The notes under the pieces were generated by a model. The model was given only the letters and a program-made list of their open reading frames with translations, searched no databases and had not been told where the DNA came from. DNA of 64,000 nucleotides from JAJDZL01 sp965220665 (GTDB lineage: Bacteria > Pseudomonadota > Gammaproteobacteria > Arenicellales > JAJDZL01): NCBI GenBank assembly GCA_965220665.1, contig CBDCQQ010000005.1:620001-684000 (forward strand). Direction: 5' to 3'. The translations under genes and the position numbers were made by a program. This document shows positions 1 to 8,937 of the stretch, piece after piece; position 1 is the stretch's first letter, and each line of letters begins with the position of its first letter.

Positions 1-509
1 GCCTGGGATATAAGGAAGTTACTGACTGCGACCCGACTCTGGAACATAGTTCGCGTGTCAACTGGTGTGACGGGTGCATGATTATATTGACGTTGAACTT
101 TAGTTTTCATCCTCGGCCGTGAAACAACGTTCAATCGTTTACGTCATCAACGCCATTTTTCACCATTGGTACTTTTGGTTATGTTATCCTGTCAAATGTC
201 ACAACTAATGGTGTCGACCATCAGAAATACTGCGCCAAAACCTTCCGACGGTGACTGAATATCGGTACGAACTCACAAGCCTTTGGCATAGATTTAATTG
301 TATCACCTTCGATGGTTCCAAACGGACGGGGACCTGACGCGTCAGAAAAAGGGGCGAATTCAAGCTTGGATGATATTTAATGTGTGGACATGGGTTTTCT
401 GTCTTTGTGGTAGTTTATGTTATTGATTATGTTTAGATATTACCACAAATGGAAGCCTATTTGAGTTTGGTGAGTAATTCAAGCTGGGGAATGCAATAAT
501 AATTCCGAT
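1..509. other. Intergenic, no recognised gene
   Basis: No open reading frame with coding character, RNA gene or repeat is recognised here. It lies downstream of the methyltransferase stop and may include the end of a transcript or a degraded gene. Confidence 0.5.
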
Positions 510-1574
510 TTAACTGTCTGGATGATGGGGTTTACGTACCAGGAAAAAATATAGTGGTGTAAATATTCCAGTCTCACCGGCTTCGATGAATGCATTCCCC
601 GCCCTGCCCAGAAATGTGGTGATTTTGTGAGTCCCTTTCGGAACTCCCCGTACTTTCTCACCTATCCTTAACACCAATTTGGTGACTGCACGACCGGAAG
701 GTGTGATTAGAATATTTCTAAGTGTGAAGTGACGACCTTGAAAGATGTTATACCATGGTACATCGGAGCCAGATATTTGAGCAAGGTCACACGTATCGAG
801 AACTTCGAATCCAGCCTCGCAAAATGCTTCACAAATTTCTGCTGCGGTGGAAATTTTGGGTAGTGCGGTCCCAATCTCAATGTCTTCAATAATCCGCGTG
901 TGTTCAGCATTCTGCGAGTCAAAAAAGTCGGTTACACACCAATCGTGACCCGCAAAACAAGCCCCTGGACGCAATACACGAAAAACTTCCCGGAACGCTG
1001 CTGTTTTGTCTGGTGCATGCTGCATGGACTCGATGGCGATCGCACCATCAAAGCAATCGTTGTCTTCGGGTATCTGCATGTAATCGCCGTGAACAAAATC
1101 GCACAACGACCCAATATCCTCAGCTTGCGTGATTTGTCTTGCACGTTTAATTTGGTACGCGTTATTGTTAAGTCCCACAAAACTAGCCCCGGAATAGCGG
1201 GCCAATTCAGCCATTGGAGCTCCGATTCCACACCCTACATCGAGTATATGCATTCCCGGTTTCAGGGACATTTGGTCTGCAATAAAGTGCTGATATCGGC
1301 ATTTCGACGACTTAAGACTCTCACCCAATCGTCGAGGTGCAAAATGAAAAGATCTGCCCCAGACGAACTCGAATAATCCAGTTACCAAGTCGTAATAATG
1401 ATTGACATATCTCTGATATGTCTCTTTTCGATGTTCCTCGCCAGACTCATAAATTTGTTGGTATTCATTGGCCACGGAACTAATCTCATCCTTGGACAGG
1501 TCTCCGAACAAACTGGAAGAATCCATCGCTTTTTTTGGCGATCGTGACGATGGTTTATTTTGATCAGTAGCCAC
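510..1574 (-). CDS. Sterol C-24 methyltransferase-like SAM methyltransferase
   Basis: 354-aa SAM-dependent methyltransferase that resembles Erg6/SMT sterol C-24 methyltransferases more than generic class I enzymes. Residues 59-80 carry the SMT-type block with YYDLVT and SFHFAPR. The SAM-binding motif LDVGCGIG is at 111-118. Motif IESMQHAPDK (181-190) corresponds to the IEATCHAPD region of eukaryotic SMTs. The C-terminus has the SMT C-terminal signature FTPLYFFLVRKP. In SMTs the enzyme methylates the sterol side chain at C-24; here the substrate could be a sterol, another isoprenoid, or a host-derived sterol. It is a monocistronic-looking gene with a long upstream gap. An alternative is a gamma-tocopherol-type methyltransferase, but the SMT-specific N- and C-terminal blocks argue against that. 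Confidence 0.8.
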   Translation of the reverse strand: MATDQNKPSSRSPKKAMDSSSLFGDLSKDEISSVANEYQQIYESGEEHRKETYQRYVNHYYDLVTGLFEFVWGRSFHFAPRRLGESLKSSKCRYQHFIADQMSLKPGMHILDVGCGIGAPMAELARYSGASFVGLNNNAYQIKRARQITQAEDIGSLCDFVHGDYMQIPEDNDCFDGAIAIESMQHAPDKTAAFREVFRVLRPGACFAGHDWCVTDFFDSQNAEHTRIIEDIEIGTALPKISTAAEICEAFCEAGFEVLDTCDLAQISGSDVPWYNIFQGRHFTLRNILITPSGRAVTKLVLRIGEKVRGVPKGTHKITTFLGRAGNAFIEAGETGIFTPLYFFLVRKPHHPDS

Positions 1575-2160
1575 ATCTCCTCCCTGAGTTGATACTTCGA
1601 ATTAAATTGATCAAGAATTCTAGAAGACAAATAGCGGGAGCACTACTGCCTCAACTTTGTCATCAACAAGCTTTCTAATATATTGTTATTACGAAAATAA
1701 TTGCAATATTTTGGTGTCACAGGCTTGACAGCACCCAGCAAATTTAATCGAAACCCCTGGCATCTGTACGGAGTTCTGATGTGAAGGATAACACGACACA
1801 TATGCTGGCAAACTGGCTTTCACTCAAATAATGGATTTTATCCTATGGCACACTTTCCAATACTACGTTCGCCGCTGCGATGGCGGCCACAAGTTGAATT
1901 GTCGTGACAAAGTCAGAAAATTCCTCCTATAGAATCTACAAGTATTCGTATTCCGCCCGACGACTGGATTCGATTTCTTCAAATCGTTCGTACGCGAATT
2001 GGTTCACTGAAACAAACACTGTTCGTGATGTCAATTCTCCCCTGTAATACTCAGCGTGGGGGTTGTAGGTCCTGTGTGATTCGTCAGTTTGGTCAAAGTA
2101 AAATGCTTTACCAGAGACGGCATGAGTCATTTCGAAGCAACATAAATTCGTGGGAATTCT
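1575..2160. other. Intergenic, possible gene debris
   Basis: A 586-bp gap upstream of the methyltransferase. A 64-codon minus-strand frame at 1936-2130 opens with ATG but has no recognised domain and no support beyond being open. The remainder is AT-rich and may carry divergent promoters for the flanking genes. Confidence 0.4.
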
Positions 2161-2517
2161 ATGAGAATTGAGGACATTTCACAAATTGCACTTTATACAT
2201 TTGTGGTGTTGATTTTTTATGTTCCAATCTTTATTGCGCTAATGAAAAAACACTCTCATAGAATTGCAATTCTTTCAATTAACTTCGTCGGTGGGATCGC
2301 ACTTTGGCATACCATTGCCGGTTGGATGGCTCTGAAAAAATCAAATACTCTCGTTGAAATTAACATCCGAATGTTCCTGTTAGTCGCGGCCGGTGCAGCA
2401 ATCTGCTGGCTAGTTTCACTAATTTGGTGTTTCGTCGACCCAAAGAAGTCTAAGACTATTTCGGCAGTTTCTGATAGCGGTGAAACTGATGACGAAAAGA
2501 ATGCAGGGAGCAAATGA
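2161..2517 (+). CDS. Small membrane protein, superinfection-immunity-like
   Basis: 118 aa with three predicted membrane segments (about 10-28, 38-58 and 70-92) and a charged, likely cytoplasmic tail. The pattern of a VPIFIAL segment, then KKHSHRIAI, then an aliphatic segment ending GWMAL resembles the superinfection immunity (T4 Imm-like) family common in bacterial genomes. In that family the order is hydrophobic helix, K(H/N)xNxxxIxxLN, then a GW helix. The match is partial and the function in bacteria is unknown. It stands alone, with a start directly after AATTCT and no clear Shine-Dalgarno. Confidence 0.5.
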   Translation: MRIEDISQIALYTFVVLIFYVPIFIALMKKHSHRIAILSINFVGGIALWHTIAGWMALKKSNTLVEINIRMFLLVAAGAAICWLVSLIWCFVDPKKSKTISAVSDSGETDDEKNAGSK

Positions 2518-2905
2518 TGATGTCCATGTTTGGAATAGTCGTTGAGGGGGAGTAGGCATATTATCGAATGTGAAAAGACCGACCAAACCCGTCGGGTTGC
2601 TGGTGGTAACGGGTGTGAGTTGGAGAAAGCTGGATAACCACAGTTAGGGACCAGTGCCGGTCGTCAACACGTGGGCCGCGGATCTAATTTGCTAAAATTG
2701 CAGACAGGTTAGCAAAAAAAGTTGTCCCAACTCCACCATTGGTGGCGCAGCTAGCGATAAATTTCGCCATACCAATATGTCAGTTGCTCTGCCAAGACGC
2801 TTTTCATTGGAACGTTGCAGATCAAACACCTTTCTTTGTAATTGACAGGTTCAGATAAAAATTTTCGTTCTCTCTCTTTAACCTGCATTGATTGATTGTT
2901 GGTGG
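2518..2905. other. Intergenic upstream of tRNA-Lys
   Basis: No gene seen. A TTGACA hexamer at 2842-2847, about 60 bp before the tRNA, is a plausible -35 box, but no convincing -10 box stands 16-18 bp downstream of it. No other structure is recognised. Confidence 0.35.
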
Positions 2906-2981
2906 GGGCCGTTAGCTCAGTTGGCAGAGCAGTTGACTCTTAATCAATTGGTCCGGGGTTCGAATCCCTGACGGCCCACCA
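2906..2981 (+). tRNA. tRNA-Lys(CTT), CCA encoded
   Basis: Cloverleaf read directly. The acceptor stem GGGCCGT pairs with ACGGCCC, the D-arm contains AGCTCAGTTGGCAGAGC, and the anticodon stem TTGA/TCAA encloses the loop CTCTTAA with anticodon CTT (Lys, AAG). The T-arm contains GGTTCGAATCC. The 3' CCA is genomically encoded. This is the less common Lys isoacceptor in many Gammaproteobacteria, where TTT is the main one. Confidence 0.96.
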
Positions 2982-3167
2982 GTTTCTTTTTATTGACAAA
3001 TTTGGGCATCTGGCAATTCTCTTTGGTGCGAATTGATCAGTACAATGTTTCTGATGCTTATGATTTCGTCGGATATTACCTGCAACCTACAGTTAGAATA
3101 TTCTTCCCAATAGGTTATCCACGCAACCAAGTGTAGGTGTCAATCATTTATCGAGTGAATATTTGAA

Positions 3168-5498
3168 ATGAATGTTTATGAATTTTTCAACTTGGTAGTC
3201 AGATACCGCTGGTTAACAATTTTTCTTTCGTTGCTGATTGTGGTGGTGTTCGCTGCGGGAGTTACGCGAATTGTTACTGTCGACGTAGATTTTCGAAATC
3301 ACTTCAACAAAGATGATCCGCATTTGGTTAAGCTCGAAGAAATGGAGGATCTGTTCGCGCTTTCAGATAGCGCACTTGTAGTGATCGCACCCTCGACTGA
3401 AACCATTTTTACCCGTGAGGCACTTGCCGCAGTCGAACAGTTGACCGAACAGCTTTGGCTGACTCCGTATGTAGTTCGCGTCGATTCTTTAGCAAACTAC
3501 TCACATAGCGAAGGACTCGAAGACGAACTAATCGTTGAACAGCTATTCGAAGATGCGATTTCGCTGAGTGACGAAGAGTTGGAGCGAATTCAGAGGATCG
3601 CACTCGATACGACGGATATCGCCGGTCGTTTTATTTCACGAGACGGTCGTCTCGGTGGATTTGTTATTAGTCTTGCACTTCCCGATAGTGATCGAGAAGC
3701 AGCAAAAATTGAAGTTGTCGACTTTCTAAATGGCCTTGCTGTTGAAGCTCGCACCAGCAATCCGGAATTTGAATATCACCTCTATGGTGATCTCTTTCTT
3801 AATCGCGCCGTCCGTGACGCGATCAATAACGATATAGCCGTTCTAGCACCAATTGCGTTTGGCACGATGCTGCTGGTCGCGTTAATAGTACTTCGATCAA
3901 TTTGGGGAATGATTGCGATCGTTGCCATGTTGATGACCGTGTTGCTTTCTGCGCTTGGGTTTACTGGTTGGACGGGTATGCCTTTGTTTGGAGAGAGTGG
4001 TGCAGCGTTGTTTGTATTAATGGCGATTGCCATCGCTCATTCGGTTCATGTAATTGAGGTAATGGCAGATGGTATGCGCTCAGGGATGTCACGCAGGTCT
4101 GCCGCGATTCATTCCTTGCAACTCAACGCGTGGCCTGTATTTCTGACTTCACTAACCACCGCTATCGGTTTTCTCAGCTTGAATTTCTCGGAAATGCCCC
4201 CGTTTCGAGTCATGGGCAACATCGTCGCATTCGGAGCGATGTGCGCATTCGTATTTTCGGTCACACTTTTGCCTGCATTGTTGTCGATTATGCCCATGAG
4301 AACTCGGGTTGCACCAGCAGGAAAACTATACTTTTTTGATCATCTGGCAAAATTTGTTGTTTCCAATAGTACCCGATTGTTGTGGACTTTTGTCATCTTA
4401 ACAGCCGTACTCGTTGTCGGAATTACGCGCATCGAGCTCAACGAAAATCATTTGGAAATTCTAGATGAAAGTTACGAGTTTCGACGGTCCACCGATTTCA
4501 TAGTGGAAAATTTCTCAGCATTGGAGCCATTCGAGTACTCGCTTAATTCAGGTCGCGATAGCGGTGTTACTGATGTTGAATTTCTGCGTAATGTCGACGC
4601 TTTCGCACAGTGGCTTCGAATGCAGCCGGAAGTTTCTTACGTTGTGTCATTTACTGACGTTCTTAAGCGGCTGAATGAAAACCTGCATGGTGACGACCCC
4701 AATTTTTATAAGCTGCCGGAAGATTCTGAACTTGCCGCGCAATACTTGCTGCTTTACGAATTCTCTTTGCCAGTTGGACGCGATCTAAACAATGTCATTG
4801 ATGTCGAACGTTCCAAAACTCGCTTAACAGCTGTTATTAAAGGTTTGTCGATTGGTGAGAAGATTGAACTCGACGAACGTGCGAAATCCTGGCTGCATCA
4901 AAATGCTCCAGGTATGGCAACCGGAGCAACCGGAGTTACGATAGTCGGTGCATATTCGATTATGCGAAACATAGAAAGAATGCTGATCGGAACTATCATT
5001 GCGATGTCCATAGTTTCGTTGCTACTGATATTTGTCTTTAGAAGTTTCCGGTTTGGTCTGATTAGCCTGATACCCAATTTCGTTCCAGCCATCATGGCTA
5101 TGGGTGTATGGGGATACGTCGTCGGACAGGTTGATATATCGGCTTCGGTTGTTACAGCAATTGCTTTTGGTATCATCGTGGACGATACGATACATCTTAT
5201 GACAAAATACCTGAGAGAGCGGGCTAGCGGGAAGTCGCCTGAGGATGCTATCCGGCCGGTATTTCGAATAGTGGGCCGTCCGCTATTGACAACAACAGCA
5301 ATTTTTGCCTTGGGATTCATGGTGTTTGGAACGTCAGCACTGTCTGCCAATCAGACACTCGGTGTGTTGGTGGGACTAACTGTTGTAATTGCGCTGGTGG
5401 CGGATTTATTGCTGTTTCCGCCGTTGCTAATGACCTTGGACAAAACCAGGGGTAAACTGAGTGATTTTAAGAAAGGATCTTCTCATCACGCACGCTAG
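3168..5498 (+). CDS. MMPL/RND-superfamily exporter
   Basis: 776-aa inner-membrane protein of the MMPL/RND type (Patched-like fold). It has an N-terminal helix at about 15-35, a periplasmic loop to about 215, a six-helix bundle (about 220-375), a further helix near 400, a second periplasmic domain (430-605) and a second helix bundle (610-765). The duplicated layout and the second-bundle stretch AIAFGIIVDDTIHLM with paired Asp residues are typical of proton-driven RND carriers. Relatives include hopanoid/lipid exporters such as HpnN and bacterial sterol transporters. No membrane-fusion or outer-membrane partner lies next to it, which suggests lipid transfer rather than drug efflux. The substrate cannot be fixed from sequence. 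Confidence 0.85.
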   Translation: MNVYEFFNLVVRYRWLTIFLSLLIVVVFAAGVTRIVTVDVDFRNHFNKDDPHLVKLEEMEDLFALSDSALVVIAPSTETIFTREALAAVEQLTEQLWLTPYVVRVDSLANYSHSEGLEDELIVEQLFEDAISLSDEELERIQRIALDTTDIAGRFISRDGRLGGFVISLALPDSDREAAKIEVVDFLNGLAVEARTSNPEFEYHLYGDLFLNRAVRDAINNDIAVLAPIAFGTMLLVALIVLRSIWGMIAIVAMLMTVLLSALGFTGWTGMPLFGESGAALFVLMAIAIAHSVHVIEVMADGMRSGMSRRSAAIHSLQLNAWPVFLTSLTTAIGFLSLNFSEMPPFRVMGNIVAFGAMCAFVFSVTLLPALLSIMPMRTRVAPAGKLYFFDHLAKFVVSNSTRLLWTFVILTAVLVVGITRIELNENHLEILDESYEFRRSTDFIVENFSALEPFEYSLNSGRDSGVTDVEFLRNVDAFAQWLRMQPEVSYVVSFTDVLKRLNENLHGDDPNFYKLPEDSELAAQYLLLYEFSLPVGRDLNNVIDVERSKTRLTAVIKGLSIGEKIELDERAKSWLHQNAPGMATGATGVTIVGAYSIMRNIERMLIGTIIAMSIVSLLLIFVFRSFRFGLISLIPNFVPAIMAMGVWGYVVGQVDISASVVTAIAFGIIVDDTIHLMTKYLRERASGKSPEDAIRPVFRIVGRPLLTTTAIFALGFMVFGTSALSANQTLGVLVGLTVVIALVADLLLFPPLLMTLDKTRGKLSDFKKGSSHHAR

Positions 5499-5633
5499 CA
5501 AAGCTTAAGCGCAATTTGCAGAATCTCGCCGCGCTTACATCGAAATTACACATTCGATTTGGAGATGAGGTGCACACTTTAAAAGTGCTGATTACTACAC
5601 CCTGATTCATTTCAAGAGCAACTGTGAGGTTTC

Positions 5634-5655
5634 GAGAGTCAAAGCTCTCTTTATT
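5634..5655. terminator. Weak hairpin between convergent genes
   Basis: GAGAG and CTCTC pair around a 6-nt loop and are followed by a T-rich stretch. This could end the exporter transcript, or both convergent transcripts. The stem is only 5 bp, so the call is tentative. Confidence 0.25.
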
Positions 5656-5698
5656 GTCAAATTGAGACTTGGCCTCGACCGAATGACAACCTCTTCAC

Positions 5699-7708
5699 TC
5701 AGGCAGGAAAATCCTTCCATCGTTCTGCAATATGAATTTTCAGTTTTTTACTGACTGACAGGGAGGAATAGGCGTTGAATTTAAACTTGAAATTCGGATC
5801 TGACAATTCGAGCCTGAAGTGATGTGCGATCATCAACAGATTGACAGCCATATGCTTCACCACCCAGCGTACCCCGAGGCACATATGGGTGCCCAGTCCA
5901 ACTGGAGCAAATGAAGTACTGCGATGCGCGTTGGTGGGCGGAAGATAACGGTCAATGTCAAATTTGAATGGTTCTGGGAACGCCTCTTCCATAAAATGTG
6001 CGGCCCCCATTACAATGAAAACATGTTCTCCAACGGGTAACTCGATGTCATCGACCAACCACGAATTTGACACGTTTCGAGGAATTAAATAGACGACAGG
6101 GTAAATTCGCTGACACTCAAGCACAAAGCGGTGAGTAACGTCGAAATCCGATAAATCTAAGGTCTCTGGGTCTGGATCGCCATTGGAAAAAATGGCATCG
6201 GCTTCGCTGCGAATTTTTGCATACAAGTCGGGTTGTGTTACCATGGCGTAGATGGCGCAACCCATGAGATCGGAAAAGTACTGGCTTGCAAGCATCGGCG
6301 ACGAGAGCATGAACCTCAAATTCGCCTCGGGGAAGAATTGCGGATCGCTGGCATACAAAGAAAGTGTTTCATCAGCAAGTTCCCAAGGTTGACCAACCCG
6401 TTGTTCAGGCGTATGGTTCTGCTGAACTCTTTTGACAGCATCATCAACAGCTTTGCGACCGCGTTTCATTCGCGAAGTATTGAACAACAATCTTGTCACA
6501 AACTTGGGTGGATTGAAAACGATGTGGATCATTTGAACCGCGTTCTTCCACTTCATTACATCCTCAAAAATATCGTTCGTTTCCGTACTCGTAAGAAGTG
6601 GCATGATTTGAGCATTAGATAATTTCCTTGAAGTTTCATACACTTGCACGTGTGAACCCACTTTCCAATGACTCTTCATGTGGTTACGAATCATATCGAA
6701 AACAGAATTCATCTCACTCTCAAGTTTCCTGACCGAATAGGCTCGCTGCAAAGCTCTACGCAAAGTGAAGTGATCGGATCCGTCTAGACTGACTAGCACC
6801 CCGATACCGCCGTATTCATTTTCCACACCTTGATAAAACTTCTTCGATGTCAGGTACAGGCGCCCATTACGATGAACCCAGCGGTTGATATCGATACCGG
6901 CAAGGAAAGTCATTGGCTGAGTTAAAGGTATGTTAATCCGAAAAACCGAACCATACTCTTTGGCGAAATCTGCAAGCATCGCAGGTATATTACCGTTCCA
7001 AACGTGTCGATTCGATAGAATCTTAAGCAGTGGAACGGATGGTATTTTTTTCTTGAAACTGGAACGCTGCAGTAACGGAACAGCAATAGATTCTTTAACA
7101 GCAGCAGCAATTGAGCGACCGATCAGTTCCATCTGACAGATTTGCTCAATTCGTTTTTCTGCTTTTTCATCAATTTCAAAGATGAAGTGAAACAAACCAC
7201 ACGAATTAACAAGGCCGACAATGATGATGTCTCTCGGGAGGGGAATTGCGTTAGAAAAAATAGCATCGCTAATTCGCGACTTGATTAACTGACTAGCTGT
7301 ATGTTCTTGAGAGTATCCATGCCACATCGCGGGAGCCAGCGTCCAGAACTCGCCTTCATGATGCTTCAGAATTTCCAATTTAACCAGACGGTCAAGCGTG
7401 GAATCAATTATGTCCTCCGCGTGGACAGCGAGTCGTTCGATCCAGTAGCGGGCATTGTGAGGAGTCTTGTCCTTCGAGATTGCCTTCAGACAAAGATCTA
7501 AAACTGGATCGCCAGTTTCTGTCGGGTCCAATACAAAAAGTGATTCAATGTCTGTATCAATTCGCGACTGTAGGGAAAGATCTGCGAGTGCGGCTCCAAT
7601 GACAGCGCAATTTAGAGACCAGCCGGGTACTTGATGAAAGTAACCGGTCTGCTCGTTTAGAAGCATTAAAACCAGCTCTTCAGGCAAATTCAAACGTCGG
7701 GTCGCCAT
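5699..7708 (-). CDS. GPP34 domain-cytochrome P450 fusion protein
   Basis: 669 aa. Residues 1 to about 210 match the GPP34/GOLPH3 (Golgi phosphoprotein 3) fold: NLPEELVLMLLNEQTGYF at the start, then DPTETGDPVLD (61-71), ARYWIERLA (86-94) and an IGRSIAAAV tail (197-204). In eukaryotes this fold binds PI4P on Golgi membranes; bacterial GPP34 proteins have no settled role. Residues about 225-669 are a cytochrome P450 with ExxR as ECQR (531-534) and the heme loop GLGTHMCLG with the ligand Cys610. The I-helix threonine motif (AGxxT) is replaced by ASQYFSD (474-480), so oxygen activation may differ. The likely role is oxidation of a membrane lipid, with GPP34 as membrane anchor; the substrate is unknown. 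No redox partner is nearby. Confidence 0.85.
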   Translation of the reverse strand: MATRRLNLPEELVLMLLNEQTGYFHQVPGWSLNCAVIGAALADLSLQSRIDTDIESLFVLDPTETGDPVLDLCLKAISKDKTPHNARYWIERLAVHAEDIIDSTLDRLVKLEILKHHEGEFWTLAPAMWHGYSQEHTASQLIKSRISDAIFSNAIPLPRDIIIVGLVNSCGLFHFIFEIDEKAEKRIEQICQMELIGRSIAAAVKESIAVPLLQRSSFKKKIPSVPLLKILSNRHVWNGNIPAMLADFAKEYGSVFRINIPLTQPMTFLAGIDINRWVHRNGRLYLTSKKFYQGVENEYGGIGVLVSLDGSDHFTLRRALQRAYSVRKLESEMNSVFDMIRNHMKSHWKVGSHVQVYETSRKLSNAQIMPLLTSTETNDIFEDVMKWKNAVQMIHIVFNPPKFVTRLLFNTSRMKRGRKAVDDAVKRVQQNHTPEQRVGQPWELADETLSLYASDPQFFPEANLRFMLSSPMLASQYFSDLMGCAIYAMVTQPDLYAKIRSEADAIFSNGDPDPETLDLSDFDVTHRFVLECQRIYPVVYLIPRNVSNSWLVDDIELPVGEHVFIVMGAAHFMEEAFPEPFKFDIDRYLPPTNAHRSTSFAPVGLGTHMCLGVRWVVKHMAVNLLMIAHHFRLELSDPNFKFKFNAYSSLSVSKKLKIHIAERWKDFPA

Positions 7709-8002
7709 AGTGTTACAATCAGTCCATGATCAATTTGTAGGTGGCTGATTTCACTCTGAAAAGTAACTATGTAGAGTAATTCAAATTATACTCCTATTGG
7801 ATTACTCGTAACTTGTTCAAATTCAAAGCATTACCAAAATTTCAATCTTTGAGTTCCTACTAGATTTGATACTTGCAGGGTATCGAGAACCAAAATTTAC
7901 TGATCGTTTCATTGATCGATATTGTTTGCTTCATTTATTCTAAAGTGACGGCGTACAAGCACTAATTTTTTGTTTGCAATCCAAAACAAGCATCGCGGTC
8001 AA

Positions 8003-8872
8003 CTAAAATTCAATAATCATTGAAACCGGTTTGTGATCGGACCCCACTTCTTTCGAATGAATTTTTACGGACTTGATTCGATCGCTCAGCGAGTAGCGAA
8101 CAAAACAATAGTCCATCCGCACATCTTTCCCTCGTCGCTCCGCTGTCGTTCCAGACATTTCGGAATTACCCGCCACCTTCCAGGCATCGACAAAGCCCTC
8201 CGGATTAATCACGCGCCCACCATAATCAGATTTGATTCCGACAACTCGGGCGTACTCTTCGGAATCTGGTGTGAAGTTAAAGTCGCCCATCAAAATTGAT
8301 TCGCGGGGTAGCGCAGATACATCAGCCTGCCCGGCAAAGTCTGTATTTGCCGATTTGCCGGCAATTGGTCCACCCTCTCTTACCGCATTTTGATCAACAT
8401 CAAGCAGTCTGTCAATCTGCTGCAGTCGCACTTCGGCACTAATGTGCGTAAGATGAACCGAATAAACTCTGATCCGATAACCGTTTAATTCGACAACTCC
8501 CTCCAGTGCACTTCTCTGGATACTGAGTGGACCAACTGAGGCAAACTTGGGTAGTAGATGATTTCTAGAGGTGATGATTGGACTTCGTGCAAGCAACATG
8601 TTGCCAAACTGCTGACGCCGATTGATCACCTCTCCGTCGGGAAGTACATTGTCCGCAGAAATGTCAACACCAGCACCATAGATCCAGTGGTGATGTTTGA
8701 GCCGCTTGGCCAGTTCTCTGACCTGATCAACATTACCTGAGCGAGGAAAAAATCGCTCCACCTCCTGAAGGGCGATAACGTCAGCACTTTCCACGGCATG
8801 AGCTATGCGATCCAGATCGTAAACTCCGTCCAATCCTCGTCCGAACTGAATGTTGTAAGTCATAAACTTCAT
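8003..8872 (-). CDS. Endonuclease/exonuclease/phosphatase-family protein
   Basis: About 289 aa with the EEP (DNase I-like) fold: MTYNIQFGRG at the N-terminus, ALQEVERF (catalytic Glu), YSVHLTH, MGDFNFTPDS (Asp/Asn pair) and the terminal SDHKPVSM (catalytic Asp-His). These are the metal-binding and catalytic residues of the family, which includes AP endonucleases, sphingomyelinases and inositol phosphatases. I prefer the start at 8872 (MKFMTYN) because homologues begin there; an upstream in-frame ATG at 8914 would add 14 unconserved residues. There is no signal peptide, so it is probably cytoplasmic. It follows the VOC gene by 65 bp on the same strand. The substrate is undetermined. Confidence 0.8.
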   Translation of the reverse strand: MKFMTYNIQFGRGLDGVYDLDRIAHAVESADVIALQEVERFFPRSGNVDQVRELAKRLKHHHWIYGAGVDISADNVLPDGEVINRRQQFGNMLLARSPIITSRNHLLPKFASVGPLSIQRSALEGVVELNGYRIRVYSVHLTHISAEVRLQQIDRLLDVDQNAVREGGPIAGKSANTDFAGQADVSALPRESILMGDFNFTPDSEEYARVVGIKSDYGGRVINPEGFVDAWKVAGNSEMSGTTAERRGKDVRMDYCFVRYSLSDRIKSVKIHSKEVGSDHKPVSMIIEF

Positions 8873-8937
8873 GCTGATTATTCTGAAATTGAGCCAGTTG
8901 CGATTCGCTGACAAATGAACATGACAAAGACCCAGAT

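Noticed and set aside
1936..2130. 64-codon minus-strand frame with ATG
   Set aside because: No domain or ribosome-binding site seen, and it may be chance in an AT-rich gap.
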